Of a stretch of 11,925 nucleotides of DNA, positions 5,586-11,925 are shown in pieces. Position 1 is the first letter of the stretch, and every line of letters begins with the position of its first letter. Source of the stretch: CAYMNU01 sp964391885 (lineage in GTDB: Archaea > Altiarchaeota > Altiarchaeia > JAFGQM01); NCBI GenBank assembly GCA_964391885.1, contig CAYMNU010000034.1, positions 1 to 11,925 of the forward strand, written 5' to 3'. The position numbers were made by a program, and so were the translations under genes. The notes under the pieces are model-generated. The model saw only the letters and a program-made list of their open reading frames with translations, was not told where the DNA came from and made no database searches.

Positions 5586-6065
5586 ATGGACGAAAAGCTT
5601 CTCTTGGAAATACTCCAGAACAACGCACGCATCTCCAGCGCCAACCTGGCAAAGATGCTCAAGTCATCTGAGAAAGACGTGGAAAATACCCTGGAAAGCC
5701 TAAAGAAAGCGGGTGTCATAAGGGCCTTCCGGGCATATATAGACTGGGAAGCCATGGGCGAAGAATTGGTTACTGCATACATAAGCGTAAAAGTAACCCC
5801 TGAAGCGAGGTCGGGGTTTTCAGACATAGGAGCGCAGATAGCTGCAAACGAGAAAGTGGAAGAGGTCTGCGTGACTTCGGGGGATTATGATTTCACAGTC
5901 AAGATAAAGGCCAAAAACATAAAGGAGGTGAGCAATTTTGTCACCGAGGAGCTTGCACCCAAGAAAGAGGTCCAAGCCACTACGACACATTTCGTCCTCA
6001 AGAAGTTCAAGGAGAACGGCGTTGCCCTGGAAGCGGCTAGCGACAAGCTGATAATCTCGGCATGA
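5586..6065 (+). CDS. Lrp/AsnC-family transcriptional regulator
   Basis: Feast/famine regulator, 159 aa, expected to form dimers or octamers that bind promoter DNA and respond to amino acids. Residues 1-58 form the winged helix-turn-helix: DEKLLLEILQNNARIS, then ANLAKMLKSSEKDVENTLESL as the HTH, and a GVIRAFRAYID wing. Residues about 62-145 are the RAM ligand-binding domain, with the typical GDYD turn (99-102) after VTS, followed by the helix and the TTTHFVLKKFKENG strand. A 14-residue tail is unusual only in being extra. The stop overlaps nothing; the aminotransferase ATG comes 13 nt later, so the two are probably one transcript, and the regulator may control that gene and itself. The 37 bp between the hairpin cluster and this ATG hold no clear TATA box at the usual place. 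The effector cannot be named from sequence. Confidence 0.92.
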   Translation: MDEKLLLEILQNNARISSANLAKMLKSSEKDVENTLESLKKAGVIRAFRAYIDWEAMGEELVTAYISVKVTPEARSGFSDIGAQIAANEKVEEVCVTSGDYDFTVKIKAKNIKEVSNFVTEELAPKKEVQATTTHFVLKKFKENGVALEAASDKLIISA

Positions 6066-6078
6066 TTTCCATTTCCAA

Positions 6079-7218
6079 ATGATATCTAAGCGCGTCAGGG
6101 ATGTGCCGCCCTCCGGAATCAGAAGATTTTTTGAACTTGCGTCGCAGGAAAAAGATATAATAACACTAGGCGTCGGCGAGCCGGATTTTGACAGCCCTCA
6201 AGCTGTAAAAGACCTTGCCATTGAATCAATAGGCCTCAACAGGACTCACTACACGGGCAATGCCGGCCTTCCCGAGCTCAGGGATAAGATTGCAGGTAAG
6301 CTAAGGTCTGAGAACAAGCTGGATGTATCTCTCAATGACATACTTGTAACAAGCGGCTCCAGCGAAGGCCTCGACATCGCACTGCGCGCGGCACTGGACC
6401 CGGGTGATGAGGTTCTCATACCAGACCCTGCATATGTAGCTTATGCCCCCCTTACACAAATGGCAGGCGGTAAGCCTGTTTATGTGCCCACCCATGAAGA
6501 AAACGGATTCAGGCTTGACGCCAGAGATTTGGAAAAGAAGAAGACAAAAAAGACAAAAGCCCTGCTCTTTTGCTCCCCCAACAACCCCACAGGATCTGTT
6601 TTGACAAGAGCTGACCTCTCAGAAATCGCGGATTTCGCGATAGAGAACGACCTGTATGTCATCTCAGACGAGATATACGAGAAGCTTATCTATGAGGGCA
6701 AGCACCACTCTATAGCCAGCTTCGACGGCATGGCTGAAAGGACGATAACCCTCAACGGCTTCTCAAAGGCGTATGCAGCCACGGGCTGGAGGGTGGGCTA
6801 CGTCGCCGCAAAGGAAGAGCTCATGGAAGCAGTCTACAAGATACACCAATACTGCATGATGTGCGCGCCGACGGTTTCCCAATACGCAATGCTTGCGGCG
6901 TTTGACGAGACTGAGGGTGTCAGCGAAATGGTCAAAATATACGATGCCCGAAGGCAGCTGCTAGTCAAGGGGCTTAACAAGATACGGGGCATAAGCTGCC
7001 ACATGCCCAAGGGCGCATTCTATGCTTTTCCAAACATCTCCGGGACCGGCTTGACTTCAGAGGAGTTCGCAGAGAAATTGATTAAAGAGGCAAAGGTCGC
7101 TGTCGTGCCCGGAAGCGTATTCGGGCCAAGCGGGGAGGGATATGTCAGGTGCTCTTATTCTGTTTCAACAGAAAGCATAATAACTGCATTGGAAAGGATA
7201 GGCAAAGTATTCTCTTAA
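6079..7218 (+). CDS. PLP-dependent class I/II aminotransferase (aspartate-aminotransferase-like)
   Basis: Fold-type I aminotransferase, 379 aa, moving an amino group between an amino acid and a 2-oxoacid with pyridoxal phosphate. Seen: LGVGEPDFDSP near the N-terminus (substrate loop); HYTGNAGLPELR; the TSGSSEGLD cofactor-phosphate region; CSPNNPTGSV, whose Asn contacts PLP; SDEIYEKLIY, whose Asp contacts the pyridine nitrogen; the Schiff-base lysine K230 in GFSKAYAATGWRVGY; and R357 in VRCSYS, which binds the substrate carboxylate. All key residues are present and length is normal. The context with an Lrp/AsnC regulator 13 nt upstream suggests amino-acid-responsive control. Many archaeal homologues are annotated as aspartate or broad-specificity aminotransferases; the substrate is not determined by these motifs. 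No SD is visible in the short spacer, so translation may be coupled to the upstream gene. Confidence 0.93.
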   Translation: MISKRVRDVPPSGIRRFFELASQEKDIITLGVGEPDFDSPQAVKDLAIESIGLNRTHYTGNAGLPELRDKIAGKLRSENKLDVSLNDILVTSGSSEGLDIALRAALDPGDEVLIPDPAYVAYAPLTQMAGGKPVYVPTHEENGFRLDARDLEKKKTKKTKALLFCSPNNPTGSVLTRADLSEIADFAIENDLYVISDEIYEKLIYEGKHHSIASFDGMAERTITLNGFSKAYAATGWRVGYVAAKEELMEAVYKIHQYCMMCAPTVSQYAMLAAFDETEGVSEMVKIYDARRQLLVKGLNKIRGISCHMPKGAFYAFPNISGTGLTSEEFAEKLIKEAKVAVVPGSVFGPSGEGYVRCSYSVSTESIITALERIGKVFS

Positions 7219-7283
7219 ATATTAATCTCTTAATTCCCTCTTAACTCATCAAATCTATCCCAATCTATATTCTCTAAATAAAG
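7212..7283. other. Convergent gene junction with three CTCTTAA repeats
   Basis: The short space between the converging aminotransferase and pseudouridine synthase genes is AT-rich and pyrimidine-biased on the plus strand. CTCTTAA occurs at 7212-7218 (containing the aminotransferase stop), 7227-7233 and 7238-7244. The second copy supplies another in-frame TAA. It may serve as a weak transcription-end region; no hairpin or long T run is seen. Confidence 0.35.
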
Positions 7284-8003
7284 CTATAAGCCTAATGAGC
7301 GCTTGAATGTCTCCAGCTCCCTACCTTCTAATTCCCTATATCCATTCTCCTCAAGGCCAACGAGCTTTATATTCATTATCCTCACCCTTCTGAGCGATGC
7401 AATCTTTATTCCGAGCTCCTTGCACATCCTCCTTATCTGGCGTTTTTTCCCTTCTGTCAGGATTATTTTAAACGAGTGCGTTGATTCAAGCTTTGTCTTG
7501 CAGGGCCTCGTCCTCCCTCCTTCGATGCGCATGCCCTTTTCCATGGCCAAAAGCTGCCCTTGCGCTACGGGAGACTTTGTTTTGACAACATATTCCTTTT
7601 CATGCTCAAACTCAGGCCCCAGCAGGCGTTTTGTGATTCTGCCATCATTGCTTAAGATAATGAGCCCCTCCGAATCCTTATCTAATCTGCCGATAGGGAA
7701 AACCCCCTTCCCCTTTAAGCCGGAAGCCGTGAGTATATCCGTTTCACCCTCTGAAGGGCTATGGGTTATCACGCCTCGCGGCTTGTAATATGCATAATAT
7801 AAATATTTGCTTTCGTCTATCCGCTCAAGTATTTTGACATCGTTGCCGGGCAGGACCCGGTCGCCGAGCACAGCCTTCCTGCCGCCGATTAAAATCTTTC
7901 CAGATGATATCAGCTCGTCAGCACCTCTTCGCGTGCAAATTCCTTTATCTGCCAGGTACTTGTTTATCCGGGTGCCTTTGGCTTCCTCTGGTTTTTTCAA
8001 CAT
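7284..8003 (-). CDS. Bacterial-type rRNA pseudouridine synthase, RsuA/RluB/RluE/RluF family
   Basis: Converts a uridine in structured RNA to pseudouridine. Numbering from the ATG at 8003 (239 aa): S4 RNA-binding domain about 11-58 (TRINKYLADKGICTRRGADELI, then GKILIGGRKAVLGDRV); linker; a YYKPRGVITH motif (72-81); the catalytic GRLDKDSEGLIILSNDG (105-121) with nucleophile D108; EKEYVVK; and the C-terminal EGKKRQIRRMC and LRRVRIMNIKL motifs of the RsuA branch. In bacteria this family modifies 16S or 23S rRNA; the target here is unknown. An ATG at 8012 would add MLL, and a longer open frame to 8144 would overlap the divergent gene. A TATA-like box (8025-8034) placed 26 bp before 8003 supports the start used here. 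The family is standard in bacteria but not part of the usual archaeal set (Cbf5, TruA, TruD, Pus10), so acquisition from bacteria is likely. Confidence 0.9.
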   Translation of the reverse strand: MLKKPEEAKGTRINKYLADKGICTRRGADELISSGKILIGGRKAVLGDRVLPGNDVKILERIDESKYLYYAYYKPRGVITHSPSEGETDILTASGLKGKGVFPIGRLDKDSEGLIILSNDGRITKRLLGPEFEHEKEYVVKTKSPVAQGQLLAMEKGMRIEGGRTRPCKTKLESTHSFKIILTEGKKRQIRRMCKELGIKIASLRRVRIMNIKLVGLEENGYRELEGRELETFKRSLGL

Positions 8004-8009
8004 GAGTAG

Positions 8010-8018
8010 CATAATAGG
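8010..8018 (+). promoter_or_regulatory. Possible TATA box of the metallophosphoesterase gene
   Basis: CATAATAGG is centred about 24 bp before the ATG at 8038, as expected for a leaderless archaeal transcript. It lies only a few bases upstream of the start of the divergent pseudouridine synthase gene, so the two promoters interlock. Confidence 0.35.
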
Positions 8019-8024
8019 CGCATA

Positions 8025-8034
8025 CTTAAAAATC
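8025..8034 (-). promoter_or_regulatory. TATA box of the pseudouridine synthase gene
   Basis: The minus strand reads GATTTTTAAG, centred about 26 bp before the ATG at 8003 (about 17 bp before the alternative ATG at 8012). This favours the shorter start. It sits immediately upstream of the divergent metallophosphoesterase ATG. Confidence 0.45.
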
Positions 8035-8037
8035 CAA

Positions 8038-8772
8038 ATGAAATTCATACAAAACAAGCCGGCCCTCTTAATCAACAATAACTTAGTAGTCGCAGACCTG
8101 CACAATGGCATAGAGTTTGAACTCTTTAAAAAAGGGGCCAACATGCCCAGCCAGACGCAGAAGAAGCTTGAGAAGCTGTTGGATATAATTCAAGAGACAA
8201 AGCCAAAAAAGCTGATAATCCTCGGCGACCTCAAGCATAATGTACCCGTTACGTCCAGGCAGGAATACGAGGAAGTTCCCCATTTCCTCAATGAGCTCCT
8301 GAAGCATGTGCCGGGGATAATAATAACCAAGGGCAACCATGACGGCGGCTTGGAGACTCTCGTGCCGCCTAGTGTCAGGGTCACAGACGAGTTCATTGAA
8401 AAGGGCGTAGGCTACTTCCACGGCCATAAGATACCGAGCGAAGAATTGCTGAAGCAAAAAACAATAATATGCGCACATACGCACCCCGCTGTTCTTCTGA
8501 AGGACATACGCGGCCATATCCAGCAGGCGTGGCTAGAGAGTAGAGTCAAGGGCTCGGATACTAGTGTAATTGTCGTTCCTGCATTTGATGATTCCGCGCG
8601 CGGGAGCGCGGTGAACAACACAGAGCCGATAGGACCTTTCCTCAAGAGGATGGTGGACCTGGAGAATGCCGAGATATTCCTTTTGGACTGCAGTTATCTG
8701 GGCACGCTATCAGAGATTGCACCTCTACTTCTTCTCAAAAACCAGAAAACCCGAAAGCAGACTAGTTTTTGA
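8038..8772 (+). CDS. Metallophosphoesterase, archaeal MJ0037/COG1407-type
   Basis: Calcineurin-like metal-dependent phosphoesterase, 244 aa, resembling the family sometimes named SbcD-related in archaea. Metal-ligand motifs in order: DLH (D20, H22) in VVADLHNGIE; GDLKHN (D64, H67); GNHD (N100, H101, D102); HGHK (H128, H130); and CAHTHPAV (H147, H149), where the usual Gly before the first His is Ala. Substrate unknown; the family is linked to nucleic-acid phosphodiester hydrolysis. An open frame reaches back to 7807, but that part is antisense to the pseudouridine synthase and has no family motif, so the ATG at 8038 is used. Relatives are often encoded beside Lhr-type helicases, and none is visible here. 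It is followed after 43 nt by the large surface protein gene, which has its own TATA-like box. Confidence 0.9.
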   Translation: MKFIQNKPALLINNNLVVADLHNGIEFELFKKGANMPSQTQKKLEKLLDIIQETKPKKLIILGDLKHNVPVTSRQEYEEVPHFLNELLKHVPGIIITKGNHDGGLETLVPPSVRVTDEFIEKGVGYFHGHKIPSEELLKQKTIICAHTHPAVLLKDIRGHIQQAWLESRVKGSDTSVIVVPAFDDSARGSAVNNTEPIGPFLKRMVDLENAEIFLLDCSYLGTLSEIAPLLLLKNQKTRKQTSF

Positions 8773-8787
8773 TAAAAATTTAATGCC

Positions 8788-8795
8788 TTTTTAAT
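8788..8795 (+). promoter_or_regulatory. TATA box of the large surface protein gene
   Basis: TTTTTAAT is centred about 24 bp before the ATG at 8816. Spacing fits a leaderless transcript and supports this ATG over in-frame ATGs at 8834 and 8855. A second AT-rich stretch (8774-8783) lies further upstream. Confidence 0.4.
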
Positions 8796-8815
8796 GGCTA
8801 TAGTATTAATATAAT

Positions 8816-11800
8816 ATGCCTCTCAGAACTTCCATGGACAATCTGTCTTGGAGCATGCTAGATAAGCTTCGATTGTCTCGCTTCTTTGAGGACAAGGGAA
8901 TACCCCCCTCTCTGTTCCTGGCACTTATCGCAATCTTAGTCATAATAACCATGCTGTTCTTACTGCAGAGTCCTTCACAGGACCTTCCCTATTCTGACCC
9001 ATGCGGTGACGGAATCTGCGATCCCTCACTAGGCGAAGACCTAATCACCTGCCCGGCGGATTGCGCAGTGGAAGCCAAAGGCCTGAAGACAGTGCGCGTA
9101 ATACTTATCGGGGATATACCATCAGATGTCGAAGTCCGTATAGAAGACACCCAAAGAGAGATACTGGACTCCGCAACAGGTACAAAGAATATATTCACAT
9201 TTACGGGAATACCGGGGGACGCAATTTTGGCATCGGTGCATAATAGAATTCAGGGTAAATCCATAACATCCGACTCCATCCGATTGTTGGATGGTAGTAC
9301 TGAAATAGAGCTAGTCCTTCCGCAGGGCTTCTTCGCCACTTCTGGTTCAGTACAGAGAGGCACCCTGAGGGTTGTGGTAAAAGACAAAGAAACAAATTCA
9401 CCCATGTCTGCTAGGGTGTCTATATTGTCGCCCCAGGGGAATTCCCAAATATTGGTCAAATCCACGGAAGTCAACGGCGCGGAATACTTCAGCCTTGAGG
9501 CCAATCGCAATTATGCGATATCTGCGGAAGCCGAGGGCTACTTAAGTTTTAACACCTTGAACAATCCGACTATGCTGGAGCCCGGCAAGGAAAGGCAGGT
9601 CACAGTATTGATGGAAGCTATATCCTCTTCAACACCCCTCTCCGAGTCGCATCTTTCCGTATGCCTGCTGGATGAAGCGGAAACTCCATTAGATGGTATA
9701 ATAACAATAAGCAGCCCTTCCGGATCTGAGCTTGGCAAGAAAGCCTTAATAAATGGCTGTGTCGATTTTGAATTGAACTTTGGAGACTTAGTTGAAGTCT
9801 CAGCATCCGGACTCCCAGCCGGCTGTGCCCCTGTCTCCAGGACAATAACTATCCCCGAAATTTCAGGCATGCTGCTTCTCGATACGCTCTGCGGCAGCAA
9901 TGCGCTCGTGAGGGTAATGGTACTCGATGATAGTGGGACTCCAATGACAGGGGATTCTTCGATAAATACTTTCTATAGTGACGGCTCTAAGATAAGCGGC
10001 AGCGGCCCATTGGGGGCAATGTCATATTCTGACGGCGATTATACGGAGTTTATAACATTAGAGCCCGGAAGGGAATTCTATTTTGTAATCTCCGCCGAGG
10101 GCTACCCTGCCCACACCACTAACAATTATATTTTAAGCCCCGGGGAGTCAAGGAATATAAATATATCATTAACCCCCTCTCAAGTACCGGAGTACGAATT
10201 CAGCTTCTTGGGGCTTGCATATACAAGCCCTGTCGCGGCAGGAAGGGACTTCTCCGCGAGCTTTTCACGGGTTTTATACGGCAACTTGGAAATCACTGAT
10301 TACGCCGTTATAAGTGTGGAATTCGCAGGCGCCAATTGCAGCCTCAGCCAAAAGTCCGCATTATGCACGGCCCCGTATGAGCCGGGAAGCTACGACCTTG
10401 TTCTTATGGCAGAATACGAAGGCCTCAGGGGCGTACATGTGGCACAGGTGGATGTGCTGCCGCTTGGAAGCCCTCTTCTCTTTGAGATTAGGCCGCATGC
10501 CATACTAAGCAGGGTGCCTCCAATAGAGCTCAAAATGGACATATTTTTCAATAGTTCTCCATTGCTCTCACTCGACGACCACAATGTGTCTATATACTAT
10601 GAAGACGGCGGCATACTCTTTAGGGACGACCTCCGTCTGACTGGTAACAATGGAACATATTCCCTGACGGTCAACAGCCCATATCCAGGTACCCATAGGG
10701 CACAAATATATCTAATGAAAGCGGATTCCGACGGAATATACGAGCAGACATTCCACATAGTTTTTGAATCCGAGCCGGCTTCGCAGAGCCTGACATCCGA
10801 GATTGCGATTTCACCGCGTATAATGGCACCTTCACAGGCATTTTCCGCCTATTTGAGGCTGAAGCATAATAATGTTCAGATACCAGACTTAATGAACATA
10901 TATTCAATCATCGACAACCAAAGGTCCCGGATGCCCTGGGATTCCGCCATGAACGCGTATTCAAAGACTTTCCAGGCGCCCACAAGAGAAGGGATATACA
11001 ATTCCATGTTTGAGATTTCAAACACCCCGCTTGGAGAGCTTAGGTACTATGTCATAGACACTTCAAAAAGCCAGTCGCAAGAATGCCGCATAAATGATTG
11101 CCAAAACCGTCCGGATGTCAGGAAATGCGTCGACAAGCACCTCACAGAAAGCTTTTATTCCGAGGCGGATACAATACGCTGCATCGAAAGCGGCTGGCTG
11201 ATAGGGAACAATATAGATATTTTCCATTGTTTGGGGCAACAGGGCAACAGGGGCGATTGGGACAATAGCTGTGACTTAGGGTCAAATGATGCAAACATAA
11301 TGACCACTTTCCTTACAAAGGTCCCTGATGCAGAAGAGCGAAACGAGTACCTGGCATGCGGCGATATGAACAATGATGATGTGGTTGACGCCAGCGACCT
11401 GGAATGCCTTACGCGGGTGCGCTCCGGCGCATGGTTCGGCGACAGCTTGGCGGGGCTGGCCTCCGACGGCTCCTGTAGAATCCAGATGAGCGGGGGTTTC
11501 TGTTATGACATAAAGACAAGCTCTCAGGTGAAAGGCGACTTAGACAACGACGGCGCGATAACACAGAGCGATGTAGACATATTGTCCAAAATAATAGCAG
11601 ATATCAACAAGGGCGTATCAGCGCCCCAGGAGTTGCTGGATTTCACAGACTTCAATCAAGACGGCCGCATAGACTCGGAAGACCGGGAATGCCTCAAGAG
11701 CTTTAGGGACATGCCTTCGATAAACGAGATGGTAGACAACATCAATCAAGGCCTGCCTAATTATCCCGGCTTCAATGCAGATTGCCTCAACGTATACGAA

Positions 11801-11925
11801 ATAAGCTGCGGGACTTATCCCGGCGACCTCAACGGCGATGGAATGTTAACTGACATAGATCTTATGATATTAGGTCTAATAGTCAGCGACATAGGAGGGA
11901 TATTCACAGCCGACGGGCAGGAGAT
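8816..11925 (+). CDS. Very large membrane-anchored surface protein with dockerin-like EF-hand repeats (3' end outside window)
   Basis: The frame opens at an ATG at 8816 and has no stop before the window end, giving at least 1036 residues. Layout: cytoplasmic residues 1-30; a hydrophobic anchor (about 32-51, PSLFLALIAILVIITMLF); the Cys motif CGDGICDPSLGE...CPADC (63-83); then a series of beta-sandwich-like domains. The best of these is a carboxypeptidase-regulatory-like domain at about 182-268 ending in YAISAEAEGY and LEPGKERQVTVLM. Similar units follow at about 276-345 and 363-452, where FVISAEGYPAH and LSPGESRNINISL echo it. Three further beta-rich blocks cover about 458-752. A Cys-rich stretch (757-805) leads into five EF-hand loops (first Asp at 814, 850, 908, 945, 1004). 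Several N-glycosylation sequons and paired cysteines fit an extracellular location. Probable adhesin or cell-envelope protein; the specific role is unknown. Confidence 0.85.
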   Translation, partial: MPLRTSMDNLSWSMLDKLRLSRFFEDKGIPPSLFLALIAILVIITMLFLLQSPSQDLPYSDPCGDGICDPSLGEDLITCPADCAVEAKGLKTVRVILIGDIPSDVEVRIEDTQREILDSATGTKNIFTFTGIPGDAILASVHNRIQGKSITSDSIRLLDGSTEIELVLPQGFFATSGSVQRGTLRVVVKDKETNSPMSARVSILSPQGNSQILVKSTEVNGAEYFSLEANRNYAISAEAEGYLSFNTLNNPTMLEPGKERQVTVLMEAISSSTPLSESHLSVCLLDEAETPLDGIITISSPSGSELGKKALINGCVDFELNFGDLVEVSASGLPAGCAPVSRTITIPEISGMLLLDTLCGSNALVRVMVLDDSGTPMTGDSSINTFYSDGSKISGSGPLGAMSYSDGDYTEFITLEPGREFYFVISAEGYPAHTTNNYILSPGESRNINISLTPSQVPEYEFSFLGLAYTSPVAAGRDFSASFSRVLYGNLEITDYAVISVEFAGANCSLSQKSALCTAPYEPGSYDLVLMAEYEGLRGVHVAQVDVLPLGSPLLFEIRPHAILSRVPPIELKMDIFFNSSPLLSLDDHNVSIYYEDGGILFRDDLRLTGNNGTYSLTVNSPYPGTHRAQIYLMKADSDGIYEQTFHIVFESEPASQSLTSEIAISPRIMAPSQAFSAYLRLKHNNVQIPDLMNIYSIIDNQRSRMPWDSAMNAYSKTFQAPTREGIYNSMFEISNTPLGELRYYVIDTSKSQSQECRINDCQNRPDVRKCVDKHLTESFYSEADTIRCIESGWLIGNNIDIFHCLGQQGNRGDWDNSCDLGSNDANIMTTFLTKVPDAEERNEYLACGDMNNDDVVDASDLECLTRVRSGAWFGDSLAGLASDGSCRIQMSGGFCYDIKTSSQVKGDLDNDGAITQSDVDILSKIIADINKGVSAPQELLDFTDFNQDGRIDSEDRECLKSFRDMPSINEMVDNINQGLPNYPGFNADCLNVYEISCGTYPGDLNGDGMLTDIDLMILGLIVSDIGGIFTADGQE
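9002..9064 (+). other. CGDGICD-type four-cysteine motif just outside the membrane anchor
   Basis: Residues 63-83 of the surface protein carry C63, C68, C79 and C83 in the pattern CGDGxCD, GE, CPxDC. I recall this short motif as recurrent in exported proteins of DPANN-type archaea. The cysteines probably form two disulfides in a compact module between the anchor and the first beta domain. Confidence 0.65.
11255..11925 (+). repeat. Tandem dockerin-like EF-hand pairs, ~95-residue period
   Basis: Five 12-residue calcium-loop motifs occur in the surface protein. They are residues 814-825 (degenerate, D-W-D-N-S-C-D), 850-861 (D-M-N-N-D-D), 908-919 (D-L-D-N-D-G), 945-956 (D-F-N-Q-D-G) and 1004-1015 (D-L-N-G-D-G); all end in Asp at position 12. 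The spacing alternates 36, 58, 37 and 59 residues. They therefore form pairs, and a whole unit repeats every 94-96 residues. Second loops are followed by ECL (C864, C959), and a further Cys pair precedes the next unit. The window ends before the partner of the fifth loop. Dockerins are EF-hand pairs that bind cohesins or act as calcium-stabilised surface modules. Confidence 0.8.

Noticed and set aside
7807..8037. 77-residue N-terminal extension of the metallophosphoesterase
   Set aside because: It overlaps the S4-domain coding region of the divergent pseudouridine synthase and has no family motif; the ATG at 8038 places the first metal motif at the normal distance from the N-terminus.
8004..8144. 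Longer N-terminus of the pseudouridine synthase
   Set aside because: The extension would run into the phosphoesterase gene; the S4 domain begins about 10 residues after the ATG at 8003, and a TATA-like box fits that start.
8594..8611. GC-rich inverted repeat CCGCGC/GCGCGG
   Set aside because: It is inside the phosphoesterase coding region and encodes ordinary residues; a 6-bp stem there is likely chance.
1..11925. CRISPR array, tRNA or rRNA gene, insertion sequence
   Set aside because: No regularly spaced identical repeats, no tRNA cloverleaf with conserved arms, and no transposase frame were seen. The 5458-5529 cloverleaf-like fold lacks the tRNA TPsiC and D-arm signatures.

Overview
The window reads as a stretch of an archaeal chromosome, most likely from a small-genome (DPANN-type) archaeon. 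The evidence is an archaeal-type tyrosyl-tRNA synthetase, a Trm5/Taw3 pair for wyosine-type modification of tRNA-Phe, an archaeal type IA topoisomerase, an Lrp/AsnC regulator, an MJ0037-type metallophosphoesterase, and TATA-like boxes about 25 bp upstream of several start codons with no room for a leader. The DPANN suggestion rests on the style of the large surface protein, which carries a CGDGICD-type Cys motif, and on the bacterial-type pseudouridine synthase. No rRNA or other phylogenetic marker is present to settle it.

Layout. Bases 1-2796 are a minus-strand block of translation and tRNA-modification genes, in transcription order taw3, trm5, a 177-aa single-pass membrane protein of unknown role, and tyrS, whose 3' end runs off the window. 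A 46-bp AT-rich gap separates taw3 from a divergent 144-aa basic protein of unknown function (2843-3277). topA follows at 3377-5455. A dense cluster of perfect or nearly perfect hairpins (5443-5548) begins at the topA stop codon. Then comes a two-gene unit of an Lrp/AsnC regulator (5586-6065) and a class I/II aminotransferase (6079-7218). A bacterial-type RsuA/RluB-family pseudouridine synthase (7284-8003, minus) and a metallophosphoesterase (8038-8772, plus) diverge from promoters packed into 34 bp. From 8816 to the end runs a very large open reading frame with no stop in the window (at least 1036 codons).

How the parts work together. Trm5 makes m1G37, the first step towards wyosine derivatives, and Taw3 acts later in the same pathway, so their adjacency is functionally coherent. 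TyrRS and the pseudouridine synthase also belong to translation. The regulator and aminotransferase look like a local amino-acid-metabolism unit. The last gene encodes a membrane-anchored extracellular protein with a Cys motif, several beta-sandwich-like domains and a C-terminal series of dockerin-like EF-hand pairs repeating every ~95 residues.

The least explained structures are the hairpin cluster after topA, which can fold in two mutually exclusive ways, and the tandem Cys/EF-hand modules of the surface protein. All assignments come from reading motifs; no database search was possible.
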